Assembly: GCF_000002425.4 (NCBI RefSeq)
Contig: NC_037256.1
Coordinates: forward strand, 5,017,087 to 5,081,086
DNA length: 64,000 nucleotides
From: Physcomitrium patens
Taxonomy: Eukaryota > Streptophyta > Bryopsida > Funariales > Funariaceae
Direction of reading: 5' to 3'
A program made the position numbers and the translations under genes. The notes beneath the pieces were generated by a model that was not told the origin of the DNA, did no database searches, and saw only the letters and a list, made by a program, of their open reading frames with translations. Shown piece after piece: positions 1-11,199 of this stretch (positions are counted from its first letter, which is position 1; each line of letters opens with the position of its first letter).

Positions 1-949
1 ATTAGCAATAAATAAATCAATACATATCTGATTGTAAACGCTTGGTTTGAAATGTTATGTAGCAAGCCCGTTTTCTTAGCTGGTTGAGTTTGTGACTATT
101 ATCACATGAGAATGATGGCCTTCCTCAATTGGCTGAGTGCGTTCTTGTGTAAATAATTACTGGTGGCGGCTGTCTGATGGTCACAGGATAGATCTTTGAG
201 TTAGCAGTCTTTGCTTCGACGTCTTGTTGCGCCTTTGGGTCATTGTGATGACAACTAAGAAGAATTTCCAGTTTTCACTGCATATCCTGCTGAGCTGCTT
301 TTACGTCTGCATGTATCGTGATCAAACGATTAAATAGGAGCATCCTCTGACAAACCTAGTATTCTTTGGTGATTTTGATACGACTAAGTCAAACTTACAA
401 GCATTTTGCACTTGAGAGGATCGCAGGCTTCTCATTACAATCACTGGTCCAGATAAATAACACAGATGTTTAAATTTTCGGCTGTTAAGAATGAACGATT
501 TTTCTGTTTATTATGCAGCTTTGTGTTCCACCATAGTACAGGCAAACAGCTCTAAGGTACAGTGGGCAATTTTTTTTGTTTCACAAGAGAGGGTAAACAA
601 ATTTAAAAACCATTTAAGTAATGGTTTAAGACCTTCAACCAGACTGAAGCAGCCAGCTGCAGTGGAACTGAAAATCATGAACACGGATGTTGACATCCAT
701 TAATGAACTTTGAAACATAGTTCCAGCAGGTCTATTGGGAATAGGGAAGGATGTGCAACACAGGACAGGATCAAAGCTCCACATTTCTATTATGAAGTTC
801 ATGAAGTTGGGATCGAAGCTGGGCATCCTTACTGAACGTGGAAATTCTACGTAAGTTTGGCTCTTGAATCGCCTCTCGGTAGTTTTTGAAGCTAGGATGC
901 AGAGACTAGCTTGCTATTCTGTGTGTTCTCAATGTGATCCGTTCCATTT

Positions 950-2660
950 TAACATTTCATCTTTGTGGTGTAGTTCGGTTGGCTCAGAACTACCTAGTGA
1001 CATAACTTTTGATGTCGATGGTCATAAATTTCACCTGCACAAGGTATTGCCCTGATGTTTCTCATGCACATCAAATTCCTAGTTCTCCTAGAGCCTCTTC
1101 CTCCTATTCTGCTATTATACAATGTGCAAACGTTCTCAAATATACGCCTGCACAGTGAATGGCATTTACACGATTTCACGGCTTCAAATAAGTGGGTAAC
1201 TAAGATTCACTGTTTTGTGGGGCTTACCACATTCTGATATTGGTTTCATCTAATGTGGTAAAGAATATCTTGTGTTTGCTGTTCTAAGTTTCCTCTGTTG
1301 GCGAAATGCGGATGCCTCAACAAACTCATCGCATCAGCTCTCGAGTCGGGAAGTGAGGAGGTTCTTATAAATGAATTCCCAGGAAGAGCAAAATGCTTTG
1401 AGATGTGTGCGAAGTACTGCTACGGCATTTCCATAACCTTGAGTCCTCACATCGTGGGTGAGGTGAGATGTGGTGCAGGGTTTCTTTAGATGACTGAAGT
1501 AACTGAGAAGAGCAATATGATCTACAAGCTTGAAGTCTTTCTGAACTCCTCCATATTACGAGGCTGGAAGGATACTATAATATGCCTTCGAAGAAGCACA
1601 GCTTATCTGCCGTGGTGCGAAGATCTTAAGGTTGGTCTACAGCGTAATTATTCACAACTAAAATAGTATTTTTTTACACTTGATTTTCAGCTGAGTCCTC
1701 TCAAATATATATAATTCTTAATTTTAAAAATAGATCACTTGATTCCTATCTTTTTACAGACCATGGGGCGATGCATTGAATCAATCTCCTCAAGGGCTTG
1801 TGTGAACCCTGCTGAGGTAACTTGGCCCTTTACATACACTCCACGCTAAGTGTCTGGCATTGAACAGAGCAGCCCAGGCTCCTGGAGAAGCCGCAGAATG
1901 ACATCTGCACCAAACGATTGGTGGGTGGAAGATTTGAGTGACTTGGACATTCATCTCTACGGGAGGGTTATTTTAGCTATTAAGTCTAGAGGTGCAGGCG
2001 AAGAGATGGTGGCTGAATCCATCAGAATTTAATCGCTCAGGAATTTGCCAGTCATATTGCAACAATCCCTACTGAAAAATTGCAACAAAAATTCAGGACA
2101 GTCCCTTCAGCTTTCAATTTTCTTTTATCTCTTTGGTGCAGACACGCAAGTGGCTCTCTGGTTGTAAGTAAGAAGTCATTTGTCTTCAATTTTTTCAGTA
2201 GGGATGCATGTTAAGTTAGCAGTGCATTTGCACATATTTCCAATTAGTGGGAGTGTTTTCCTTTGATTGGAAAATCTCATGTATTTGTAAATGGCCTCAA
2301 CTATAATTTTCATTCTTTTTATGCTTTTCTAAGCTTATGCCATTTGACTAGTTTCTGTGGTTCCTCGAATGTGAGAAATTCGGAGTTTCTTAGTAAATTG
2401 CACTCGTGTTTGCAGGTGTTGTTCTTTGAGCAAGTGCGCCCCACTGTAAACGGAAGCCTCCCAGATGATAATTCAGGTAGCATCCATGACCCGAAGTATG
2501 GTGAAGAGATCAATTTACCAAAAGTGAACAATGATAACTCCAGAAAATCATCCAGTGAACAAGCATTGGGAAAGGCACCATGATTTCACTACCGTTAAGG
2601 GCGACCTCGCCAGCATCAAGAAGCGCTTTGTGGAGGCAGAGTACATCAAGGTTGTTGGAC
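950..2660 (+). pseudogene. Broken NPH3/RPT2-like BTB protein gene
   Basis: NPH3/RPT2-like proteins are plasma-membrane substrate adaptors for CUL3 ubiquitin ligases in phototropin signalling. Seen here in order: a BTB exon piece ending at 1043 (SELPSDITF, then FHLHK before a GT donor); an exon at 1289-1630 (FPLLAKCGCLNKLI ... AKYCYG ... RGWKDTI ... LPWCEDLK) with good AG/GT ends and matching phase; an exon at 1760-2032 (RCIESISSRAC ... DWWVEDLSDLDIHLYGRV), the start of the NPH3 domain; a scrap with KWLSG near 2150; and an exon from 2416 (VLFFEQVRP), which is the end of the NPH3 domain, followed in another frame by a coiled-coil-like tail (DLASIKKRF, about 2590-2645). Two in-frame stops break it: TAG at 1487-1489, where the family has Glu before MTE, and TAA at 1847-1849. 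Roughly 200 residues of the NPH3 core are missing between 2170 and 2416. I call it a pseudogene; the family assignment is firm. The first exon and promoter were not identified. Confidence 0.85.
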
Positions 2661-3044
2661 CTTCTACTATTTTATTTTTTTATAAAATTAAATTTAGAAT
2701 GTAAAAAATGCACGCAAAAAATGAAATCCAAAAATAATAACAATAATAATAATAATAAAATGAATCATTTTTATAATCCATATCTTTTTCACATAATATT
2801 TTAGACAAGTTATATAGAATGATCAAAATATGATTATATGCATATAAAAAATTTCCATATTACTTAAATATATAGAATTAAATATAAGCAAATAGAAGCA
2901 GGTAGGTAATATCTTCTTTAACAAAGCTTTGAGAAAGATTATTATATGTGGATTAGATATCAAGAATTTTATAGATTTTTCATGTGGCTATTGAAACTAT
3001 TTTGATAAGTTTTGTATTTTAGGAATTTGTGTTAGAAGCAACTT

Positions 3045-3250
3045 ACAACTTGATGTTTGGGCCACAAGCCTTGTAGTCCTTATGAAGCTTCCATATGACT
3101 TTCTTTCTAGCTAGTATATACAAGGGTAAGATTGAGACCATTCTTAGTCATGTCAATACCTTTCTTGTCTTGTATTTTTAGTTCAAGATTGTTTAGTCTC
3201 TTTATATTTGATAATAGTTATTCTTATTCTTTTCTATCTTACAGCTATTT
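3045..3250 (+). mobile_element. Eroded LTR fragment of the chromovirus family
   Basis: The order of words in this stretch follows the R/U5 part of the LTR at 46569-47123: a TAGTATATA core, a 'tcatgtcaatacctttcttg' block matching 'cttgtcaactcctttcttgc', then 'gttcaag...tctcttta...gataatagttattc' matching the 'ggcaatagccattcc' end. It is strongly diverged and has no internal element beside it. This shows that the family once inserted outside the present transposon island, next to the NPH3 relic. Confidence 0.6.
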
Positions 3251-3803
3251 TATTTATTTATTTATTTTCTTCTTAAATGACACATGAATGTAATGTCTTT
3301 TGGATTATGTCTCAATTTATGTCATTAAGAATGTAACGTAAAAAAATCTGCAATAAGCTAGACAATAATAATATCACTTTAATTAATATAAAAAATAAAA
3401 GAAGAAGAAGACATTGAAGAAAGCATATTGGCTTAAAATAGTTCAAATGAGACATTTGATTCAATAGGATAAAAAAAACACTGTAGAAGAGAGTTCCTTC
3501 AATCCAATTTTGTTGTGCACTTATATTAATCCTATTTAATTATAATAGCTAGTGGCCTTTGCTTAGGTAATTATTTTATTATTTTATCCTTATTTGATAT
3601 AATCCAAATGTTTTGATCCTAAGTAAGTTGGATATTTTTGTTCTAACTTACATAATATATTTTGGATCTTAATTTAGTTAAGAGATTTGGTTTTAAGTGG
3701 TTAAATATTTCTAATTTGCCGTGGCTATTATCTATACTTTATTAGTCTAAGATTTATTTATTATTTAGATCCTATTAGTTTAAATCTAATCCTAATAACT
3801 TTA

Positions 3804-3857
3804 ATTTATTGTTAACAAGGCTAGTTAATAATTTATTGTTAACAAGGCTAGTTAATA
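3804..3857. repeat. Perfect 27-bp tandem duplication
   Basis: Two identical adjacent 27-bp units beginning atttattgttaac and ending ctagttaata (3804-3830 and 3831-3857). A recent local duplication in AT-rich intergenic sequence. Confidence 0.9.
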
Positions 3858-5497
3858 ATTTTTCTATAAGATTTAATAAAATAACAAGGATATCTATTAA
3901 AAAACTAATAAAAACAAAGAAAATTCAAAAATTAATTATAAATGTCATTAATAATAAATTATCAAATTCATATGTTAATTTAAAGAAACTGAATCAATGA
4001 ATATTATAGGTAACTTCTAAAAATATATTAGGTTGAAAAACACTCTTTAAAATAATAGTTAAAAGCTGTATTATTTTATTATATAAAATACAAAAAATAT
4101 TCTTTCAAATTGATAAATATATATTTTTTAAAATTAAGATATTTTTATTTGATTAAATTATTTTTTTTAAATAATTATAATTTTTAAATCAATATTTTTT
4201 TATTGATATTTCAATATGTTTTGTAATATTTTTTATAGAATTATAAAAATAATATATTTTAGTATATAAAAGTTCTTGTGAACTAAAAATATAAGTTTTT
4301 AAGTATCTTAGAATATATTTTTAGGTAATAAAGGCTTAAATAAAATTTATTTAAAGGATATTTTAATATTTTGTTAATAAAGATGGTTATAAATTTTGTA
4401 TCTTGTTAATTATTTCTTCTAATTATTTTTTGATTCTAAATTAAATGATTTTTAATAGATAAAAGTAATAGAAGGTCACAATTGAACCAACATCAAATTA
4501 TAAAAAAAATAAAAATAAAAACTCATGAATTTAATGTAGCTGTGATGATCAAATATTTTTTATGATTGATTGATAATCATAATAAAAATTACATCTTTTT
4601 GCTTTATTAATTATATATCTTTTTACATTTATTTAAGATTATAAAAAGAAGCAATTCAATTGATCTATTCTAGCTAGGATTTGTTGACAAGACTATCTCT
4701 TATTCTACAAGTCTACTTAAAACTTGAATTGGACATTTATTTTATTTTATTTTAAAAAAATTTATCTTTGGATTTTTTGGACATTAGATTATTTTTTTTT
4801 GTTAACTAATGTTTTCATTTTTATACTTTTAGATTCTCTAAATAGTCTTATAAAAATTATTAATTAATTACAATACGGAGTTGAAAATTCTAAGTATTAT
4901 GTTTAATATCAAGATGGTATATGTATCTTGTAAAAAATAATTTCATTTTTAATTTGAAATATAACACATAATAATAATTTATTTTAATATATTTAAAAAA
5001 TTAATTAATTAAAAAATGAATTTTAATATTTTTTCATGTGGAATTAATAATCTAAACTTTAAATTGTTTAAATTAATTTTTTCCTCCATTATCAAGATTC
5101 TACTAATGTTTGTAGATTTATTTATTTATTTATTTAAATAATCATAAAATAATTTAAATTGTAATTATTGAAGTTTTATTGATGTTATTGTAAACAGATT
5201 AAACTCTAAAATCCATTTTTATATTATACAAATCTTTGCTAAAGTATTGTACAAAAGTAGTAGTTGGAGTTTTAATAAATCAGATTTTATTGAAAATATC
5301 TTCTATCTAAATGTCTTTATATAATTAAGATATCTTATTTTCTGAGTTGAAAAATCTATTATTTAAAAATGAAAGGCAAGTTTTATCTCCTACAGAGCCA
5401 AAAACCATAATAAACTTACTGAAATATAGTCTCTTTTATTTCAACATTTCTTAAATTAATTCAATTGAATAATTTAGAATTCCACAACAACAACAAC

Positions 5498-5529
<32 letters not shown>

Positions 5530-6629
5530 CAAAATCATATAATATCAAGATAATACATGTATCTCTTCTAAGTGTGTGTTTTTATTATTATTTTTATTAT
5601 TATTATTATTATTATTATTAAAAGAATCCATATATTTAAGTCTATCTTAATCTTTTGTCAAATGGACTAGTGCCACAAAATTATTATTACATATTAAACC
5701 ATATTATTCTTTCTTAACTACAATCTTTAGTCCACATTTTCTATCAAGTATTGGATAACTAAAGCTTTCTTGTCTATACCACATATAACAAGAGGTTAGT
5801 TCCATATTTAGCTAATTATTATAAACTCTCTCCTTTTAAAACCCTAATTTTTTTTAATAGCTGATACATTCACTACTTCTCTTGATGATGAGTAAGACAT
5901 GCAAAATTTCAATTTGATACTAAATATTTTGAGAGAGGGTAGAAAATAATTGATTTGAGGTAGCTAACCCATTTCCAATAACTGAAGCATTTCACTATAT
6001 ATGCAACAAGTGTAAAAATGAAAGAAAAATATTCCCATATAAGGAAATAGAAATTATAAGGATTCCAAGTGTTTCACACAATATGGCACAAAAACGGAAT
6101 TTATATTTAAAAAAAAAATAAGGTGAAGATTTTCTTTGATCCAAATCTGACATATAGGTAAACCTAATTTCAATCAGTGGCGGTTTACAAAATTGAGAAT
6201 CCTCTTTTTTCATAATTGAGAAGTGTAGCACCCAATTATACTATAAAGCTTCACCTAATTACATGCTACCTATGGATGTTAATGAATGATTGAGGTAACA
6301 AGGATTCAACCAGCTCCTGCTGAATTTGAATTCCACCCCAATCAATCAACAATTGCCTCCTAAATCAAAACACACCCACTCCATATTGCAATACTTTTCC
6401 GTGCTTAGAAACATAGTAAATTTAACAAGCACTGGATCTATTTACCACCAGAAAAGTGTCAAAACTGGTCACAAATAAGATGCCAAACTCGTGAAAATAC
6501 CCCACCATATATAGATCGGAAATGGGGGGCGGTGGAGAATTGATCAGCTACCTTAAGCTAATCAATTGCAAGCGTCGATGGAATTGGAGGAAACCAGCTG
6601 GGCCATCCTGACGCCGTGTCACCGACACT

Positions 6630-6857
6630 TTAATTGTGGCAAGATGTGATGACTTGTATATCCACAGTATCAGCAACCGGAGAGCCTGCCACGCGTTCCT
6701 GAATGGTAGCTATATTGGAAGCTGTGTCGGCTAAACTGGTTGGCATCCTGACTGGGTCCATGCTGCTCTGTTGAGTAATGTTTCTCTTTATAGGAACTGT
6801 GCAGGGTCCGTTACGTTCTGACAACGAAGAATTTGCAGGCAGAGTGCGGCCACTTCG
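6630..6857 (-). CDS. Possible terminal exon, unknown protein
   Basis: On the minus strand a frame of 75 codons starts right after an AG acceptor (complement of 6858-6859, in a ttgtag context) and runs to a TAA. The encoded peptide is Ser/Thr-rich and hydrophilic (for example SLADTASNIATIQERV) and has no domain that I recognise. No partner exon upstream was found. It may be chance; the evidence is only length, composition and the acceptor. Confidence 0.22.
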   Translation of the reverse strand, partial: RSGRTLPANSSLSERNGPCTVPIKRNITQQSSMDPVRMPTSLADTASNIATIQERVAGSPVADTVDIQVITSCHN

Positions 6858-8458
6858 CTACAATTGAAAATTCTTGCTCTTAAAATTCCAGTCAAGAAGG
6901 CACCGTGACGCTGGCGGTTTAAATCCACGATGTGAAATCTCCCACTGATGGATGCTAGCACGGAGAAAATGACTCTGATGTTCCCAAAAATAAAAACTCC
7001 CGTCATTTGAGCAGGGATCACTGCAGTTTTGATCGAATCACGACGATGTAATTTTCGTACTCATTGCCAAATTTCACCCTAAACCGTGGTCATTGTGTCG
7101 GAGTCATGTCAGGCAGTTGTGGAAAAATTACCCCCTTGTGAAATTCTACCCGAAATAGGTCGCCTTGAGTTTCAGGGAGCAGTTGCTAATACCTACGGTA
7201 AGCGGAGAGGTCAGTGTTGTGTTGGTTTGGATAGTCCAGAGCACGTGTTGAGGTTTCTGTAGATCGCTTGACTTCAGTTCTGGAGGATGGAGAAGGAATA
7301 TACTAGAACTAAGCAGGAACTAACTAGTGCAGCTCCCAAAGTTTGTATAGTACTAAACACTGTCATCGGTCTCCGTGTGCCCCCTGGTCATCTTCGCCAA
7401 CAGTGCTCTTCGTCAGATCACATTTCTGTTGATACAGTCGTTCCTATCCAATAAAATTCGATCAAATCATCCTTAGAGTGGGCAATAAGCCAATGAATGA
7501 TGTTCTCAGGGAAAACAAGATATATGAATTTCGATGAAAAGAGTTCACTAGCTGGTCAATCTAAATTTCAAAGCGAAGAATGTTCACTGTGGATTTCAAC
7601 TTTACGCTTTCTCGTCGTTCAAGATCGATTGACAGCGGCCAACCCCTTTGGACTCTCCACTGAGGTTGGCATGCTAGAATAAAATATACATCCCCCAACT
7701 TCTGGGGTTGCTCAGATCACTGTAGAATGGACTACGTAGTGAACTCAGAAATCAAATATGGTGAGTCAAAACAGCTCTACACTGCCGCCACCAAACGTCG
7801 TACATGCTCCTTTGCCGACGCTCATTCGGCTGAACGTGGTGGTCGATGGAGTCACAGGTGGCATGGACTGCTCTTGGATTCTTGCATGATAGTTGATGCA
7901 GCTAACAGTTGTTGCTCACAGGAACAATACTCAAAAAACAGAATACCTTCTTGTTCGTGAGACGGGAGCTAAAGTGCTCTGTCAGTAATAGATTGGTAAG
8001 GGGACTGAGAGCCTGAGATCAGCTGCATCTAAAAATCCGAACAGAGATAAGTGAAGTTGGCATTTGCGGCTGGATGCCGTAAACTCCAAGAACAGGTGAA
8101 CATTGAAACACTTGACCCGTGTGATCGCAGCCCAATGAAGTTATCAGTTCAAAAGTTTTGAATGTTACATTGGATCAGAAATTACAAATCCAATCTCGTC
8201 TGAAAAATTACTGGTGACCCCAAGTTCGAGGCTTAGACAAGAAAATTGCTGTTAATTCTATTGTGGCTCTTTCTGATCTTCATCGAAGAAAGAATTCAGC
8301 ACAAGCTGCAATATGTACATTTCTATCTCCTGGATTCAAGCGGAATCACTTGTCGATATTCTACTGTCATTTTGAACCAGCTTCCAAGCAATTGCTTTTG
8401 ATCCTGTCCTACTTACTGTACTAAAGTGGGCTCCTGTGGGCTGCTGTGAGCTGACCGA

Positions 8459-8710
8459 TTATTTTTGAAACAATTGGACCCCAAGCCGGGTATATTTCTC
8501 TATGTACGGCATAAAGTGGATCTGATAGTCACAGTGGTCCAAATATCTTCGATGGTCGATGTAGGTGAAGCCGACGATGATCTCGATATTCTTGCCCGTG
8601 ACTGTGGACTGGCGAATGATGTATTGCGCAGGCTCAAGGATTGAATCTTTTTTGTCTGCTGCCAGTCTTGAAATCATACGTATATAGATCGCCAGTGAGT
8701 ACAACCGCAT
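8459..8710 (-). CDS. Possible exon, unknown protein
   Basis: A minus-strand frame of 83 codons with plant-like codon choice. The second half (KNIEIIVGF ... YLDHCDYQIHFMPYIEKY) faintly resembles the last strand and helix of an HMA domain followed by the PYVPY-type linker of plant HIPP proteins. It lies opposite in strand to the HMA gene at 10295. A TGGCAG acceptor sits inside the frame. No start or partner exon can be supported, so function is not assigned. Confidence 0.2.
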   Translation of the reverse strand: MRLYSLAIYIRMISRLAADKKDSILEPAQYIIRQSTVTGKNIEIIVGFTYIDHRRYLDHCDYQIHFMPYIEKYTRLGVQLFQK

Positions 8711-10123
8711 GCACTGGTTTGAGAGAAGGATCGTGCGTGACTTTGGGAATTCATTACCGGGTAGAATTTTTTCTAGCGGCTCGCTTTCTGCATCCGCCGG
8801 AAAACATTCTAGTCAGCTAGCGAGACAAAATTCTTCACAGCACTAGTATCCTGAAAATTACTGAGGAAACAATTGGAGTGTTGTCGCACCGCTGATTAAT
8901 GAGTTTTTTCTTAAAAGGTTTCAGTAAACCTGTTGGGGTGCGAGCCAAATCACAGTCTCATCATTGAAGCTGGAAAGTAGCTCTTCGGGGAGATACTACC
9001 TGCAAGAGTCTACTCATTTTTATTAGAATTATAGTTCAACATACCCGAAATATTGAGAAGGTTATATCCCTACTAACAGTGCGACACTTATAGTATCTCA
9101 GGAGTGGGAATATGTCAGTCAGGTCGAAATCAATTTATAATAAAACAGAATTTTCTTATGTAAGTCGATCTAACAGCGGAGGAAAACCTACAGGATTTAG
9201 CATGGATTAAATCATTTCCATGAGGTGGTCTTTGCAAATGTAAAGGTTTGAACAGCCTTTCAAAGAGCTCAGAAAGCTGTGTGTGAAGACGTCCTCTCCA
9301 GGTTCATCATCTTCATTCGCTTACAAGCCAAACACAGAAAACAGAAAGGGAGGTATTACTCTGAGAATTCCGCATCTACGCCAAATGACCTTCAACGAAC
9401 AATGAAATATCCATTAGTGAAAAGTTATTAAATGAATTCACGTTTGAAAGCTGCTGGGTCAAATGGTACTGCAGACTGACTGCATGGCAGGCTTCTTTCT
9501 TACATTGGACTTGAATTTTCCACCGTAGAAGACTGAGCTTTTGAGCTGAATCCATTTAAGAGAAGCTGAGGCAGACACTTGATCCATCATTCATGAAGCA
9601 TTTGTTCACTCAGGTGGCGCACTGCTATCTCGAGCTCGGGCATTGGTTCTGGAGGTTGGAGCTACTGCTGCTGCAATTTTGAGTAAGATGCCGCTGCTTC
9701 AGAACCATGTTCATGTTCCATGCATCGAATGAATGGATACATGCTGTTTGCGACGGAATGCAGTTGGAATTAACTGATTCAAGTGATACATGTTTATGTA
9801 ATTGCATGCGGCCATCTGATATATTGCATAAAGCTGCTGTGTATTTCATACAACGTTGAAAGTCCTTTGTGTCCAGCTTCTGAAGTTTGTTGTTGGTGGC
9901 TACAACGCCGTCTAAATGACCCATCTAACGCTTTCCTTCCAATGACAAGAGTGTTTAATCGTTCATTTCTGATATGAGGACCACAATGATCTGATCGTTA
10001 CCCATGCAGCTGAAGATCTAGATCATTGTTTATGAGCTCTGGTTATCCACTCGGATATCCTAGTGCTGGGACCGTCCAGTTACATTAATCCGGAAGTACC
10101 TTCTTAAAGATCGTCAAGAAAAA

Positions 10124-10288
10124 ATGGCTTCGGTAAGACTGTTAATGACGTTTAACTCACAGGAATCGTTAAATTTGGAAGTTCCTTGCGTTGCTTTTGA
10201 GGAAAGCAGCCAGGACTTCAATGTTTTTGAGCTGGAAAGACTTGCACGTAACCTCATCTCGCGGAGTTGCAAAAATTTAATATCCTAG
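10124..10288 (+). CDS. Small ORF just upstream of the HMA gene
   Basis: An ATG in a strong plant context (aaaaaATGGC) opens a 54-codon frame ending in TAG at 10286-10288. The next in-frame codons continue straight into the start of the HMA gene at 10295. It is therefore either an upstream ORF in the leader of that gene, or the true N-terminus cut off by a nonsense mutation. The peptide is acidic in the middle (AFEESSQDFNVFELERL) and matches no family I know. Confidence 0.35.
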   Translation: MASVRLLMTFNSQESLNLEVPCVAFEESSQDFNVFELERLARNLISRSCKNLIS

Positions 10289-10294
10289 TCGACA

Positions 10295-10985
10295 ATGTGC
10301 ATGGACCAGGGAAGCTATCCGAACTGGGATCCATTGAACGAAATCACCGATGCACAGAATGCGGAGGATTTATTTCAGCAGCCTGACTCCACAGAAGAAA
10401 GTGTAATGATCCTTCTCAGTGCAACCTAGCTGATTTTTAAGAGTTGCATGTTTGAATATCCTCACCAGATCGATTGCTGTAGTTGTTCATATTTGTTAAC
10501 ATGCTGGTTCTGGAAAGGAAGCAATCAGTTGTTGGACATGACTCCGAACTGCTGTATCGTCTAGATTGTGCGGAAGTATTGGAATGTTATGTTTTGATTC
10601 AGATAGAAATGATGCCTAGTATCTATCCATCTCTATGCAGAAAGAGGTCGAAATCACTGTTCCGAACCTGCTGGGGAATACCTCCAAATTGAACAAGTGC
10701 AAGACGAAGCTCCGAAAAAACTTCAGTAAGTGCAGATCAAACCATTCTTCCATTGCCCCAGTGCTTGTTAGCATGTTGGTATGATATCAGAGACATAATG
10801 TCAGCAAGCTCCAAGTGATTTCGGTATCTTGGCAAGTGACATCGGGACAATGAATGATTTTATCAGATATAAACACGATTGAGAAAAAAGCCAACAACGT
10901 CATAACTGTGACGGGTTATGGGTTCACTCCGGAGCAAATTCTGCAAACAGTTCAGCGCTACGACTCTGAGGCTACAGTCAACTGA
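10295..10985 (+). CDS. Small HMA-domain (heavy-metal-associated-like) protein, three exons
   Basis: Proposed exons are 10295-10402, 10641-10725 and 10867-10985, giving 103 residues. All junctions obey GT/AG with consistent phase (donor GTAATG; acceptor atgcag; donor GTAAGT; acceptor tatcag). Exons 2 and 3 together read as an HMA ferredoxin-like fold: strand EVEITVPNL, helix SKLNKCKTKL, strand NFNINTIEKK, strand NVITVTGYG, helix PEQILQTVQRY. The N-terminal 36 residues are acidic and Gln/Asp-rich. HMA domains normally bind copper, zinc or cadmium through a CxxC between the first strand and helix; here that loop reads LLGNTSKL with no cysteine pair, so metal binding through the usual site is not expected. 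There is no C-terminal isoprenylation CaaX box. The start codon could instead be the second ATG (10301). Alternative: a pseudogene, if 10286-10288 is a nonsense mutation. Confidence 0.6.
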
Positions 10986-11199
10986 TGCCACAGAAGCTAT
11001 CAGTTGTATGACTGGCTATGGATATAGCCAGCGCCTTGAGAATAAGACTACCAGAACTACGACTTGGAAGGAATTATTACTGTACAGAAAGTAAACTTTA
11101 ATAGATGCTGGATTGTGCACGTCCATCACCAAGTGGCAGTATAGAATTGTTATTATAGATGTGTACGACGTAGCGTAAAGAGAAAACCCTGCACTCACT

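Larger units (their letters stand above)
2660..6240. other. AT-rich intergenic DNA, no gene
   Basis: Very AT-rich sequence with short homopolymers and simple repeats, including a poly-A run at about 5500-5526 and a (TTA)n run at about 5581-5620. No reading frame with recognisable content on either strand. The only structured pieces are an eroded LTR fragment near 3045-3250 and a 27-bp tandem repeat at 3804-3857, listed separately. Confidence 0.7.
6240..10120. other. Mixed-composition island with unresolved exon-like pieces
   Basis: Composition here is less AT-rich than the flanks and resembles the transcribed parts of the window, but no long frame is present. I see short open pieces: 7287-7454 (+, ATG to stop, 55 residues), 7497-7682 (+), and 8131-8217 (+), which follows an AG acceptor and reads VLNVTLDQKLQIQ, weakly like the second and third strands of an HMA fold. 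A little upstream of it, about 8060-8095, is GCRKLQEQV, weakly like an HMA first helix. These could be decayed or unspliced exons related to the HMA gene at 10295. I cannot join them into a gene. Confidence 0.35.

Noticed and set aside
9625..9924. Minus-strand 99-codon frame
   Set aside because: No motif, splice signal or codon pattern supports it; Ser-rich end and an overlapping plus-strand frame suggest chance.
10133..10162. A 30-bp intron inside the small ORF at 10124
   Set aside because: GT and AG are present, but 30 bp is too short for a plant intron and the frame is open without splicing.
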